A stretch of DNA of 64,000 nt from JACJXW01 sp964418125. GTDB lineage: Bacteria; Bacteroidota; Bacteroidia; Chitinophagales; Saprospiraceae. The notes beneath the pieces were generated by a model. The model saw only the letters and a list, made by a program, of their open reading frames with translations, searched no databases and was not told the DNA's origin. The stretch covers positions 62,001 to 126,000 of the forward strand of contig CAYQKY010000003.1 of NCBI GenBank assembly GCA_964418125.1, given 5' to 3'. Of the stretch, positions 16,478-25,506 are shown in pieces; the first letter of the stretch is position 1, and every line of letters begins with the position of its first letter. Position numbers and translations under genes: made by a program.

Positions 16478-17431
16478 ATGTACAACAGCTTCATCTCCAT
16501 AGTCGGTGTCATTCAGCATTCCAAAGAGCTGGAATTACTGCCCGAATACCTTTCCAACCTCTTCCCTGTACTATCAGAGCACTTTTCAGACTTTGAGGTT
16601 GTATTGGTCAACAACAATGTCGACACTCCGATCGCGCCCTATATCGAACCGCTGCCCGACCCCCTCAAACACAACATCTACCTGCTTAACCTTTCCCGTA
16701 CGACGAACAGGAACCACGCAGTACTCGCCGGACTGGACCGCGCCAATGGCGATTATACCGTTATCTTTGAGCTTGGCTTTTACCAGCAACCGGAGATCAT
16801 CCTGCAGTTGTTTGAAAAAACGAGAGAACACTTCGATATCGTGTACCTGCGCGCCCGCAGCCGCCGGGTAGGTTTCCGTTTCCAGCCCTTATACAAGCTT
16901 TTTTACTACATTCTCAGAAACTATTCCAACCTGCAGATCGACGAAATGGCCCACAACACCCGCATAATTTCCCGAAGAGCACTGAATTCGCTGCTCCGCC
17001 TGCGGGAAAACCTGCGGTATATGAAAGCCATTTATTCCATCGTCGGCTACAAAACCGCCTACCTGGAGACGGATCTCCCCTTACAGCCGGCCATCAACGA
17101 AACCTTTGCCGACCGTTTCCGGACTTCCCTGGTGGCCATCACTTCTTTTACGACCTTCCTGCGCAGCCTTTTGCTGTGGATCTTTATTTTCTCCGTTGTC
17201 TTTCTGCTGGGCGTTATTTTCAATGCCCTGAAAGTGAAATTTACCGGCATCGATGTTTTCGGCAATATTGGAGAACCTTTTTCCGGATGGACTTTCCTGG
17301 TCGTGCTGATCGCCGTTTTCTTTGCTACGACCTGCCTCAACCTGTACATCATGTCCATTTACCTCTCCAACATTTACAACGAGATCAAGCAAAGGCCTTC
17401 TTATATTATTGAGTCTATTCAGCGTTTTTAA
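16478..17431 (+). CDS. Family 2 membrane glycosyltransferase
   Basis: The 317-aa protein has a GT-A type N-terminal domain with VVLVNNNVDTPI, an RTTNRNHAVLAGLDRANGDYTVI segment and an FELGFYQQPE motif in place of the usual DxDLQ-P metal site. Two hydrophobic membrane helices lie at about 230-255 and 275-300. This layout fits DPM1/GtrB/ArnC-like enzymes that transfer a sugar to a polyprenyl phosphate, but the substituted metal motif makes the donor uncertain. The frame is open upstream to 16388, but that part only reads the 9-bp repeat as a QPN-repeat peptide, so the ATG at 16478 is preferred. Confidence 0.8.
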   Translation: MYNSFISIVGVIQHSKELELLPEYLSNLFPVLSEHFSDFEVVLVNNNVDTPIAPYIEPLPDPLKHNIYLLNLSRTTNRNHAVLAGLDRANGDYTVIFELGFYQQPEIILQLFEKTREHFDIVYLRARSRRVGFRFQPLYKLFYYILRNYSNLQIDEMAHNTRIISRRALNSLLRLRENLRYMKAIYSIVGYKTAYLETDLPLQPAINETFADRFRTSLVAITSFTTFLRSLLLWIFIFSVVFLLGVIFNALKVKFTGIDVFGNIGEPFSGWTFLVVLIAVFFATTCLNLYIMSIYLSNIYNEIKQRPSYIIESIQRF

Positions 17432-17452
17432 AGCTTGTTCGGAGGCCCAGCT

Positions 17453-18307
17453 TTAAAGTTCTTTACCCAATTTTTTCAGTTGCCGGTGCTTTTCCAGCCA
17501 TCCCATTACGTATTCGAAAGCCTGTTCCTGGACATCTTCATTGTGTATCTCATGGTAAATCCCATCCCATAGTTTGAAGGTAACGTCACCCTCCAGGCGC
17601 CCGGCCAGGGCCCGGCTGGCTTCCGGAGAAGTGATCTTGTCGGCGGAACCGTGCATCAGCAGAAGTGGGACCGGAAAGCGGCCCGAGTAACCGTCCAGCC
17701 AATCAGACTGGTTCAGCATGGCAATGCCGGTTGCGGCGGTAATGCGGTCATGGACCAGGGGGTCTTCCTGATATGCCTTTACCACTTCGGGGTTTCGGGA
17801 AAGGTGGTTTGGGTTCAGGCCGTTGGATTGTGTAAAGGTGGGATAAACGCGATACAACAGTTTTCCAAGCAATATCAGGGCCGGTGAAGGCTCAAAGCTG
17901 AGGCGTATCCAGGGTGAAGAAGCGATAATCCCCTGAATGTTGGGGTGCCGTTTGAGCGCATAGGCCAGAACGAGTTGCCCGCCCTGGCTTTGCCCGTAGA
18001 GGAATACCGGCATATCCCGGTACCGGATCTCTGACTCGATCAGTAGTTGAGCGACTTCATCCAGTAAGGTTTCGGCATCGGGGGCATGGCCCCTGGGCCC
18101 GTCGGAACGGCCGTGGCCCCGGCGGTCATACCCGATGACACTGAACCCTCTACCCGTAAAATACCGGGCAAGGTGAGCATATCGGTTGATATGTTCTCCC
18201 AGGCCGTGGGCCAGGCAGATTACTCCCCGGGGTTCCCGGGCTTTCCATTCTTTGCCATAAATGTTCAAACCATCGCTGGTTCGCCAGCTGAATTCATTTT
18301 CCTCCAT
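17453..18307 (-). CDS. Alpha/beta hydrolase, monoacylglycerol-lipase-like
   Basis: The 284-aa cytoplasmic protein of the Hydrolase_4 (serine aminopeptidase S33-like) group has the oxyanion segment AHGLGEH, the GYDRRGHGRSDGPRGHA strand-turn typical of monoacylglycerol lipases, the nucleophile elbow GQSQGG, the acid in LLMHGSADKITSPEAS and the catalytic His in YHEIHNE. Its natural ester is not determined by sequence. It lies 12 bases downstream of the SPOR-like gene on the same strand and is convergent with the glycosyltransferase gene. Confidence 0.87.
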   Translation of the reverse strand: MEENEFSWRTSDGLNIYGKEWKAREPRGVICLAHGLGEHINRYAHLARYFTGRGFSVIGYDRRGHGRSDGPRGHAPDAETLLDEVAQLLIESEIRYRDMPVFLYGQSQGGQLVLAYALKRHPNIQGIIASSPWIRLSFEPSPALILLGKLLYRVYPTFTQSNGLNPNHLSRNPEVVKAYQEDPLVHDRITAATGIAMLNQSDWLDGYSGRFPVPLLLMHGSADKITSPEASRALAGRLEGDVTFKLWDGIYHEIHNEDVQEQAFEYVMGWLEKHRQLKKLGKEL

Positions 18308-18319
18308 GGTTACTTTTTG

Positions 18320-18883
18320 TTACAACCGCCCTCCTGATTCATATTCAACAACCTTTGCTTCCGGATAGCGCCCGATCAGAAAATCAAGTAAAAAGGCATT
18401 AGCTTCGTCAAGGCTTTGAAAGTCGCCCAGCACGTAGGAATAAGTCCCATTCCTCAGCCGGTCTACTGCCAGGTTCCCATGTTGAAAGAAGATGTCATGG
18501 CTGGAAGGGAGCGGTTCTCCGGCAGTCATGATCTCGATTTTAAAACCGGAATATTCTTCAGGTATTTTTTGCACCTGCGAAAAGGAAGTATCAACTTCGA
18601 CCGGTACTTCGGGAATGATCTTTGAGGGTTCCTCTTCCTGGCCGGAGAAGGGGTTAGGGTTGTGAGGCGTATAGTCTACAGCGCCGAAAGGCCGGTCAAA
18701 ACTTTCCCGTTCTTCAACGGGAATGGTATCCGCCCTGATATAGGCCGTTTTAAGATGAAAGGAGAACTCCTTGGCATTGCGGCCGTAATTTGCCAAATTG
18801 CCCTTGCCAGGCATGGAGAAAAGCAACACAGGCCAAAGAAGCAGTGTTACATAAGCAAATGGGTAGTCTGTGTGTTTCATCAT
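18320..18883 (-). CDS. Exported protein with SPOR-like C-terminal domain
   Basis: The 187-aa product has an N-terminal hydrophobic segment (YVTLLLWPVLLFSMPG), an unstructured middle rich in Pro and Glu, and a C-terminal domain of about 75 residues (YSGFKIEIMTAGEPLP through RYPEAKVVEYESGGR) with the spacing of a SPOR-type fold, which binds denuded peptidoglycan. It is probably periplasmic. It precedes the hydrolase gene by 12 bases. The SPOR assignment is by eye and moderate. Confidence 0.6.
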   Translation of the reverse strand: MMKHTDYPFAYVTLLLWPVLLFSMPGKGNLANYGRNAKEFSFHLKTAYIRADTIPVEERESFDRPFGAVDYTPHNPNPFSGQEEEPSKIIPEVPVEVDTSFSQVQKIPEEYSGFKIEIMTAGEPLPSSHDIFFQHGNLAVDRLRNGTYSYVLGDFQSLDEANAFLLDFLIGRYPEAKVVEYESGGRL

Positions 18884-18946
18884 AGCATTAGGGGTAAGTA
18901 TAAAATACTAAAATATAAACAGTAAAGATTAAAACCAACTTTAGGT

Positions 18947-19861
18947 ATGAGTTTGCGCATCGTATTCATGGGGACGCCTGAATTTGCCGTGCCTTCCCTG
19001 CAGATTTTGGTAGAGAACGGCTATAATGTCGTAGGTGTCGTCACTGCTACCGACAAGCGGGGAGGCAGGGGAAAAAAGCAATTGCTGGAATCTGCCGTAA
19101 AAAAATACGCGGTATCGCAAAGCATTCCCGTACTGCAACCGGAAAAACTGAGGGATCCCGGTTTTATTGAAAGCCTGCGCAGGCTGAACGCCAACCTGTT
19201 CGTAGTTGTCGCTTTCCGGATGCTGCCCGAAATAGTCTGGTCTATGCCGGAATACGGCACGTTCAACCTCCACGGTTCTCTCCTGCCCCGCTACCGGGGC
19301 GCCGCCCCCATCAACTGGGCGGTCATAAACGGAGAACGGGAAACCGGCGTCACTTCTTTTTTCATCAGACAGGAAATAGACACCGGCGACCTGATCCTCC
19401 AGGAGAAAATGCCCATCGGGGAAAACGAAACAGCCGGCGAAGTGCACGACCGAATGATGGAACTCGGCGCCCGGGTAGTGCTGAAAACCGTGCAGGCGAT
19501 CGAAAAGGGCGATTATACCCTGCATAAGCAGGATGACAGCCTCGCCACCAAAGCCCCCAAGATCTTCCACGATATTTGTGAGATCGACTTCAACCAGCCC
19601 ACTCAAAAAGTACACGATTTCATCCGGGGCCTAAGCCCCTACCCTGCCGCCTGGACTACTCTCGACGGCAAAGAACTCAAAATATTCAGGACGACGAAGG
19701 AAATCACCTCCCACGGCCATCAGCCGGGCACTTTCCTGACCGATAATAAGGATTGGCTGAAAATCGCCACTGCCGATGGTTTTGTCCACATCCATGAACT
19801 TCAACTGGAGGGGCGCCGGCGAATGTCGAATGCTGATTTCTTGAATGGATATTTTTTTTGA
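18947..19861 (+). CDS. fmt: Methionyl-tRNA formyltransferase
   Basis: Fmt formylates the initiator Met-tRNA using 10-formyl-THF. The 304-aa sequence has MGTPEFAVPSL at the start, the catalytic signature NLHGSLLPRYRGAAPINWAVINGE, TGVTSFFI, EIDTGDLI and a C-terminal OB-like domain with IRGLSPYPAAWTTL. The start at MSLRIVFMGTPEF is at the usual place. No def gene is adjacent. It diverges from the SPOR-like gene across 63 AT-rich bases. Confidence 0.95.
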   Translation: MSLRIVFMGTPEFAVPSLQILVENGYNVVGVVTATDKRGGRGKKQLLESAVKKYAVSQSIPVLQPEKLRDPGFIESLRRLNANLFVVVAFRMLPEIVWSMPEYGTFNLHGSLLPRYRGAAPINWAVINGERETGVTSFFIRQEIDTGDLILQEKMPIGENETAGEVHDRMMELGARVVLKTVQAIEKGDYTLHKQDDSLATKAPKIFHDICEIDFNQPTQKVHDFIRGLSPYPAAWTTLDGKELKIFRTTKEITSHGHQPGTFLTDNKDWLKIATADGFVHIHELQLEGRRRMSNADFLNGYFF

Positions 19862-19925
19862 TTTATAGAGATTTAAATGTTAGAAAATTTTAACTGAGTA
19901 AAAGAAAACGCTAAATAAAAAATCA

Positions 19926-20822
19926 ATGATCCACGTACTAGACCTTGAATTCCTGGATAAGCCGGACACCATTGCGGCCTTTCTCATTGAAACCTCTGCG
20001 GGGCCTATTCTGTTAGAAACCGGGCCTTATTCTACTTTCGAATCATTGCGGGAAGCCGTAAAAGGCAAAGGGTACAAGCTGGAAGATATACGGCACGTAT
20101 TCATCACCCACATTCACCTCGACCACGCCGGAGCTTCCTGGGCGCTGGCCCAGCTTGGCGCTACCATATACCTTCACCCTTTTGGGAAGCCTCACCTTCA
20201 GGACCCTTCCAAATTACTGGCCTCCGCGACCCGGATCTACGGTGAAGAAGGCATGGAGCGGCTTTGGAGCACCTTAAAGCCGATCCCGGCTGATAATTTG
20301 AGGACGGTAACCCATCAGGAAACCATAACTGTCGGAGACATTGAAGTAAAGGCCTGGCATACTCCCGGCCATGCTGTTCACCACATCGCCTGGCAGGTGA
20401 GCGACGTCCTGTTTGCCGGCGACGTTGCCGGCGTAAAGATCGAAGGCGGCCCGGTGATGCCCCCCTGCCCTCCCCCGGACATCAATATCGAGCACTGGCA
20501 GGAATCCCTCCGGCTGCTCCGTTCCCTGAAACTGGAAAGGATCTACCTGACCCATTTCGGCCCCATACCGGCGGCCAAGATCCCTCAACACCTTGATGAA
20601 CTGGAGGAAGGCCTCCTACGGTGGGCGGAATGGATGAGGCCTTATTATGAACAAGGTAAAAAAGCTGAAGAGGTAACACCACTTTTCCAGGCTTATGTAA
20701 AAAAGGAACTGGCGGCAGCCGGAGTCACAGAAGAGCAATACGATTTATACGAAAACGCCAACCCTGCCTGGATGAGCGTGGCCGGGCTGCTGAGGTATTG
20801 GCGGAAAAAGCTCGAGGAGTAA
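19926..20822 (+). CDS. Metallo-beta-lactamase-fold hydrolase
   Basis: The 298-aa protein has the dinuclear metal motif THIHLDHAG (HxHxDH), a second His in TPGHAVHH, the bridging Asp in LFAGDVAG and the final His in YLTHFGP. The C-terminal 70 residues are helical. It belongs to the broad lactonase/glyoxalase II-like group; the substrate cannot be told. It follows fmt by 64 bases on the same strand, and two strong hairpins lie after its stop. Confidence 0.85.
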   Translation: MIHVLDLEFLDKPDTIAAFLIETSAGPILLETGPYSTFESLREAVKGKGYKLEDIRHVFITHIHLDHAGASWALAQLGATIYLHPFGKPHLQDPSKLLASATRIYGEEGMERLWSTLKPIPADNLRTVTHQETITVGDIEVKAWHTPGHAVHHIAWQVSDVLFAGDVAGVKIEGGPVMPPCPPPDINIEHWQESLRLLRSLKLERIYLTHFGPIPAAKIPQHLDELEEGLLRWAEWMRPYYEQGKKAEEVTPLFQAYVKKELAAAGVTEEQYDLYENANPAWMSVAGLLRYWRKKLEE

Positions 20823-20844
20823 GCAAATGGACGGAAAAAAGGGA

Positions 20845-20880
20845 ACTATTCAGCATCCGCAGCCTTCTGCTGAATAGTTA
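20845..20880. terminator. Perfect 12-bp hairpin after the MBL-fold gene
   Basis: AACTATTCAGCA at 20845-20856 pairs perfectly with 20869-20880. There is no T-run of its own, and it stands directly before a second, stronger terminator. Confidence 0.5.
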
Positions 20881-20882
20881 CG

Positions 20883-20936
20883 AAAAAAGAAAGGGGCGCC
20901 CAGTCTACGGACCGTGAGGGCGCCCCTTTCTTTTTT
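20883..20936. terminator. Bidirectional terminator with 19-bp perfect stem
   Basis: The arms 20883-20901 and 20918-20936 are perfectly complementary and carry six A at the left end and six T at the right, so both strands read a stem followed by T. It separates the MBL-fold gene (+) from the small membrane protein gene (-). Confidence 0.85.
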
Positions 20937-20950
20937 CAGTAAAAAACTGC

Positions 20951-21175
20951 TCAGGAAGCAGGTATCAGGCGCCTTCCGGTTTCCACGACTTTTTTGAGCA
21001 GCTGGATATCCGGGAGGATGATCTCAGCATCGCCGGATTCCATATCTTCTTCTTCAATGGCAGCTTGCTCATAAGGAACAGACTGGACAGACAGGGAATT
21101 CAGGTAGATATAAGAGCCGAGGCTGGCAGCGATCAATAAACAAAACAGAACAGTACGGGTGCTAGACTTTTTCAT
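20951..21175 (-). CDS. Small single-pass membrane protein
   Basis: The 74-aa product has a basic start (MKKSSTRT), one hydrophobic helix (about residues 8-26) and an acidic tail containing EEEDMESGD. It ends 14 bases from a bidirectional terminator, which supports a real transcript. No family is recognised. It could be an anchored or cleaved secreted peptide. Confidence 0.55.
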   Translation of the reverse strand: MKKSSTRTVLFCLLIAASLGSYIYLNSLSVQSVPYEQAAIEEEDMESGDAEIILPDIQLLKKVVETGRRLIPAS

Positions 21176-21633
21176 TTCGGGAGATTATTTTTTAAAAAGT
21201 CAAATCAAATGTAAGGGTTTTCTACCAAAAATGCAGGTTTTCTCGACCGGAGGCCTTCTTTTTCGGATCAGCCCTTTTTGAAGTAGACGGCCGCAAAAGA
21301 AAAAAGGTTGCACAATCCGGTAAATTTTCCTGCCTTAAGGATGCCTGGCGCCCCGGGTTACCCCTATTCCGGGCGCCCATAAAAACAGTGAAAACAAAAA
21401 AAACTCATTTTCCAGCCCTGAATTTTGGGCAATTACCTATTTTTGAGTTATTCTGTGTCGGAAAGAAAACCCCAAAGTAAATTACGCCTTACATCATCCA
21501 CACTTCTTTTCCTTTTCGTGTAACTTGTAACAGGTTACTCCAAAAGCAATGATCACAAGTTCAGCCGCCTTCGCTTGGGGACGAGCTCAAATACTGGATG
21601 GAAAAACTCATTAATAACCAAACAAGGATTAGT
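21176..21633. promoter_or_regulatory. Divergent spacer with a -7 element for the PA-domain genes
   Basis: This 458-base spacer holds TATTTTTG (exact TAnnTTTG) at 21438-21445 on +, about 190 bases before the first PA-domain protein, and a GC-rich imperfect hairpin near 21350-21380. No open frame in it looks like protein. Confidence 0.4.
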
Positions 21634-23463
21634 ATGAAAAGCAAGCTTACTCTGTTGCTCACCCTCGTCTTTTTTCTGACGGGCGGGATGCTTTTTAGTC
21701 AGGCATTTATCATTGATTCTCCTCTGGAAATCGGAGGCGGATACGAATTCGCGGCAGCTGGTTTTGGGCGCACGCTGACTGATTCCGTCTGGACTGCCGA
21801 CGGCGTGTTCGTCGATGATGGCAGCCTGATCCCCTCTGAAGGCTGTAATGAATTGCTCAACCCGGATGATGTCAACAAAAAGATCGCCCTGATCGACCGG
21901 GGTTCCTGCGAGTTCGGCCTGAAATGCCTGAATGCTGAAAATGCCGGGGCCGTTGCGGCCGTAGTGGTAAATACAGCGCCGGGGGCAGGCGCTATTGTGA
22001 TGGGCGCCGGCGCGGTTGGCAACCAGGTGACAATACCCTGCGTGATGATCCCTTATGAAGTGGGGCAGCTTATCCGCAATGCCATGCTCAATGGTGAAAC
22101 TGTCACCATTTCTCTTGGCAACCTCGAGCCGCCGCCCCCCCCGGCCAATGACCTGGCCGTAGCAAACTCCAATGTCCTGGTTCCCCGTTTAGGCATCATT
22201 CCCGCCTCGCAGGTTCAGGAACCCGGCGATTTCGTCTTCACTCCGGGAGCAACGATCAACAACAGGGGGCTAAATGCGGCGCCCAATTACAACCTCGAGC
22301 TGGTGATCACGCACACTCCATTCGGAGGAGCTCCCACCGAAATTTACAGGGAATCTACTGAATCGGAAGACGACATTATGCCCGGCGACACGGCCGCCCT
22401 TTACTTGTTCCCTGAGTTTGACCCGGTGGTTGCCGGCTTAGGTTCAGGAATTTACCGGTATACTTACTCCGTTTCCAGCGACAGTACGGATGACGCCAGT
22501 TTCAACAACGCCGCCACCGGTTCGTTTACGATCACGGACTTTACTGAAAATGGCTACCAATACGGTTGGTATTCCAAAGCTACCTGGAACGCCAACACCA
22601 TGGGGCCCAATTATACAGCTACGATTGGCCTTACCAGTAACGCTCTGGAATTCCTTACCCCCCTGCATATTCCTTACGGTAATGGTTTTAAGATCGATAG
22701 CGTAACTTTCGATGTTCGCCTCACACCATCTTTAGCCGGGATCCCTATGACAGCGTATGTCTACCAGTGGAATGATGCAAACGAAGACTTATCCTTCGAC
22801 GATGGAGAGTTGGAAGCTGTTGGCCTTGCGGTGTATACTTTCCCTGAGGATGCAACCGTGGACAGGGTCGTATTGCGCCTTCCTTTCCTTGATTTCATCT
22901 CCTTTGAAGAAACAGGAGTAGAGATTCCCCAGGATGATATGCTGTATGTCGTTGGCGCCCGGTATGAAGGCACGGAAGCCGTTTCTCTTGGCTTTGATTC
23001 AAATCTTGATTATGACCGGACTGCTGACTGGAAAACGGCAAATGGTACAGTCACCGACCTGGATTATGGCCTGTTAGCGGTAAGTATGTGGGAAAACGGC
23101 CTGCCGGTTATTTCAGATATCGGTTTCTTGTCCGACCGGGCAGATGCCACTGCGATCCGCCTGACTTCTCTGACAAGCGGCGTCAAGGACATCGCCGGTG
23201 CAGACGAATTCGAAATGAACCTGTTCCCTAATCCAGTTAAGGAGCTGCTTCAGGTAAATGTAGAATTCAGGGAGAAGGCTGAATTCATCGAATTCTATGC
23301 CTACGACTCCGCTGGCCGCCTGGTGCTTCATAAGCGGTCTACCGATGTATTTGATACAGTGCAGCAAACCTTCGACGCGAGCCAGCTGCCCGCCGGCGAG
23401 TATCATTTGGTTATCCGTACTGACCTGGGCATTCAAACGAAGCCCTTTATTGTACAGCGTTAA
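21634..23463 (+). CDS. Secreted PA-domain protein with T9SS sorting domain, copy 1
   Basis: The 609-aa protein has a Sec signal (MKSKLTLLLTLVFFLTGG, cut near LFSQA). A protease-associated (PA) domain follows with KKIALIDRGSCEFGLKCLNAENAGA and VTIPCVMIPYEVGQLI. Then come a Pro-rich linker (PPPPPAND), a CARDB-like beta region, a second beta domain and a type A T9SS C-terminal domain (FEMNLFPNPVKELLQV to TKPFIVQR). There is no peptidase domain, so it is probably a surface adhesion or binding protein. The ATG at 21634 is chosen because it begins the signal peptide; an ATG at 21598 would add 12 residues. The next gene is a close paralogue. Confidence 0.85.
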   Translation: MKSKLTLLLTLVFFLTGGMLFSQAFIIDSPLEIGGGYEFAAAGFGRTLTDSVWTADGVFVDDGSLIPSEGCNELLNPDDVNKKIALIDRGSCEFGLKCLNAENAGAVAAVVVNTAPGAGAIVMGAGAVGNQVTIPCVMIPYEVGQLIRNAMLNGETVTISLGNLEPPPPPANDLAVANSNVLVPRLGIIPASQVQEPGDFVFTPGATINNRGLNAAPNYNLELVITHTPFGGAPTEIYRESTESEDDIMPGDTAALYLFPEFDPVVAGLGSGIYRYTYSVSSDSTDDASFNNAATGSFTITDFTENGYQYGWYSKATWNANTMGPNYTATIGLTSNALEFLTPLHIPYGNGFKIDSVTFDVRLTPSLAGIPMTAYVYQWNDANEDLSFDDGELEAVGLAVYTFPEDATVDRVVLRLPFLDFISFEETGVEIPQDDMLYVVGARYEGTEAVSLGFDSNLDYDRTADWKTANGTVTDLDYGLLAVSMWENGLPVISDIGFLSDRADATAIRLTSLTSGVKDIAGADEFEMNLFPNPVKELLQVNVEFREKAEFIEFYAYDSAGRLVLHKRSTDVFDTVQQTFDASQLPAGEYHLVIRTDLGIQTKPFIVQR

Positions 23464-23472
23464 AAACACTGC

Positions 23473-23560
23473 AGCAGGCCCCCAAGCCGCCCTCTGCCTG
23501 ATGGCGCTCCGGGGCCTGCTATTCAGAGGCTGTTTCCCCAAAAATGAAACAGCCTCTGAA
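23473..23560. terminator. Two consecutive hairpins between the paralogues
   Basis: AGCAGGCCCC/GGGGCCTGCT (23473-23482 with 23511-23520) is followed by a perfect 15-bp hairpin (23522-23536 with 23546-23560). There is no T-run. These may attenuate read-through or stabilise the upstream mRNA end. Confidence 0.5.
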
Positions 23561-23593
23561 TTAAACAACTTTTACACCAAAACACTAAATTTT

Positions 23594-25423
23594 ATGGCTA
23601 AACATTTTACTAAACCAATTGCTTTTTCCCATGGCCTTTTCCTGGCCTTTTTCCTGTTCAATGCAATCAGCCTGAATTCCCAGGCATTCGTCATCAACGG
23701 GCCTCAGGAAATCGCCGGAGGGTATGAATTCATGGCGGCCGGCTTTGGCGCCACGATCACTGATGACGTCTGGACCGCAGATGCGGTCTTTGTAGAAGAT
23801 GGCACCGCCAACCCAAACCAGGGCTGTGAGACCCTGCTGAATGCCGACATGATCAACGGCAAGATCGCCCTGATCGACCGGGGTTCCTGTGAGTTTGGGT
23901 TGAAGTGCCTGAATGCCGAAAATGCCGGCGCCATCGCCGCCATCGTGGTCAATTCCGCTCCCGGCGCCGGTACTATTGCAATGGGCGCCGGCGCTGTCGG
24001 CGGGCAGGTCACCATTCCCTGCATTATGATCACCTATGAGGTCGGGCAGCTGATTCGTTCGGCAATGCTCAGCGACCAGATCGTAAACGTATCTCTCGGC
24101 AACCTGGAGCCGCCGCCCCCACCGGCCAATGACATCTCTGTTTCTAACTTCCACGTGCTCGTGCCCAGAATGGGGACCATCCCTCAGTCTCAGGTTCAGC
24201 AGGCAGGAGATTTCGTATTCCGGCCCGGAGCGGAGATCATCAACAAAGGGGTCAATGCCGCTCCGAACTACAACATTGACGTCACCATCACCCACACTCC
24301 TTTTGGCGGCGACCCAACGGAAGTGTACAGCGAAACCTTCAGCTCTGCGGAGTCGATCGAGGCCGGCGACACTACTGACCTTATCCTGTTCCCGGAGTTT
24401 GACCCCGTGAGCCCCACCAACTACGGGCAAGGAGTATATAATTATAGCTACTCTATCACCATGGACAGCACCGATGATGCTTCGTTCAACAACGCGGCAT
24501 CGGGTTCCTTTACGATCAGTGAAGACCTTTTCTCGAAGGCAACCTGGAATGCCAGCACCGGCCTGCCCAATGTCACGGCATCCACGACGATAGCCGGCGG
24601 AGGGAATATCGAATTCTTAACTGTCCTGGATATACTCTATGGAGACGGCCTGTACATCAGTAATGTCGCGTTCACTGTCCGTCGCAGTGAAGGCCTTGCC
24701 GGCGTCCCGGTAGGCGTTTATGTTTACAAGTGGAATGACCTGGACGAGAACCTCGGCATCGGCACGGGGGAGTTGGAGATCAGCGGTATTGGGTTTTACA
24801 CCTTCCCGGAGGACGCACCGGAAGTCAGCGCCGACCTCGACATCTCCATCCTGGACTACGAGACGTTCGAAGAAACGGGTGTTTTAACCGAAGACAATTC
24901 CAAGTACGTCGTCGGTGTGCGGTATGAAGGCACCGAAACGGTAACCCTGGGTTTTGACGCCAATATCAACTACTGGCGGACCGTCACCTGGAAACAGGAA
25001 AATGGAGATACCACCGACCTGGATTACGGCGGCATTTATAACGATGCATGGACGGAAGAGGGCCTTCCGGACCGGCTGTTTATTTTCAGCGGCAATAATC
25101 TTGTTACATCCACCGGAGTATTCCTCAAGTCTCTGGTAGGCGTAGAAGATGTCGTCGGAGAGGACAAATTCGAAATGAACCTCTTCCCCAACCCGGTTAA
25201 GGATCAGTTGCAGGTGACTGTCGACTTCAAAGAAAAAGTCAAATTTGTGGAGTACTACGCCATTGATGTCACCGGGCAGCTTGTGCTGCACCGACGCTCC
25301 ACCGATGTATTTGACAGGGTGCAGAGCGACTTTGACGCCAGCCAACTGCCGGCCGGCCAGTACCACCTGATCATTCGCACCGACCTGGGCATTCAGGCGA
25401 AGCCCTTTGTGGTGCAGCGATAA
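23594..25423 (+). CDS. Secreted PA-domain protein with T9SS sorting domain, copy 2
   Basis: This tandem paralogue of the gene at 21634 is also 609 aa and has the same domain order: signal peptide (MAKHFTKPIAFSHG... to SLNSQA), PA domain with KIALIDRGSCEFGLKCLNAENAGA, PPPPPAND linker, beta domains, and the T9SS tail FEMNLFPNPVKDQLQV to AKPFVVQR. Similarity is strong across the PA and sorting domains and weaker in the middle. I chose the ATG at 23594 because the open upstream stretch (to 23297) overlaps the paralogue and lacks a signal peptide. It was probably formed by local duplication. The ligand is unknown. Confidence 0.85.
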   Translation: MAKHFTKPIAFSHGLFLAFFLFNAISLNSQAFVINGPQEIAGGYEFMAAGFGATITDDVWTADAVFVEDGTANPNQGCETLLNADMINGKIALIDRGSCEFGLKCLNAENAGAIAAIVVNSAPGAGTIAMGAGAVGGQVTIPCIMITYEVGQLIRSAMLSDQIVNVSLGNLEPPPPPANDISVSNFHVLVPRMGTIPQSQVQQAGDFVFRPGAEIINKGVNAAPNYNIDVTITHTPFGGDPTEVYSETFSSAESIEAGDTTDLILFPEFDPVSPTNYGQGVYNYSYSITMDSTDDASFNNAASGSFTISEDLFSKATWNASTGLPNVTASTTIAGGGNIEFLTVLDILYGDGLYISNVAFTVRRSEGLAGVPVGVYVYKWNDLDENLGIGTGELEISGIGFYTFPEDAPEVSADLDISILDYETFEETGVLTEDNSKYVVGVRYEGTETVTLGFDANINYWRTVTWKQENGDTTDLDYGGIYNDAWTEEGLPDRLFIFSGNNLVTSTGVFLKSLVGVEDVVGEDKFEMNLFPNPVKDQLQVTVDFKEKVKFVEYYAIDVTGQLVLHRRSTDVFDRVQSDFDASQLPAGQYHLIIRTDLGIQAKPFVVQR

Positions 25424-25470
25424 ACTTCTGCACCGGGATTACCGGATTGCATAAATCAATCAAGCAGAAG

Positions 25471-25506
25471 AGAAGAAGCCTCCTCGTTTTCGGGGGGGCT
25501 TCTTTC
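25471..25506 (+). terminator. Hairpin with short T-run after copy 2
   Basis: AGAAGCC-TCC pairs with GG-GGGCTTCT around a short loop and is followed by TTT. It terminates the PA-domain genes and abuts the stop of the convergent ABC ATPase gene. Confidence 0.6.
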
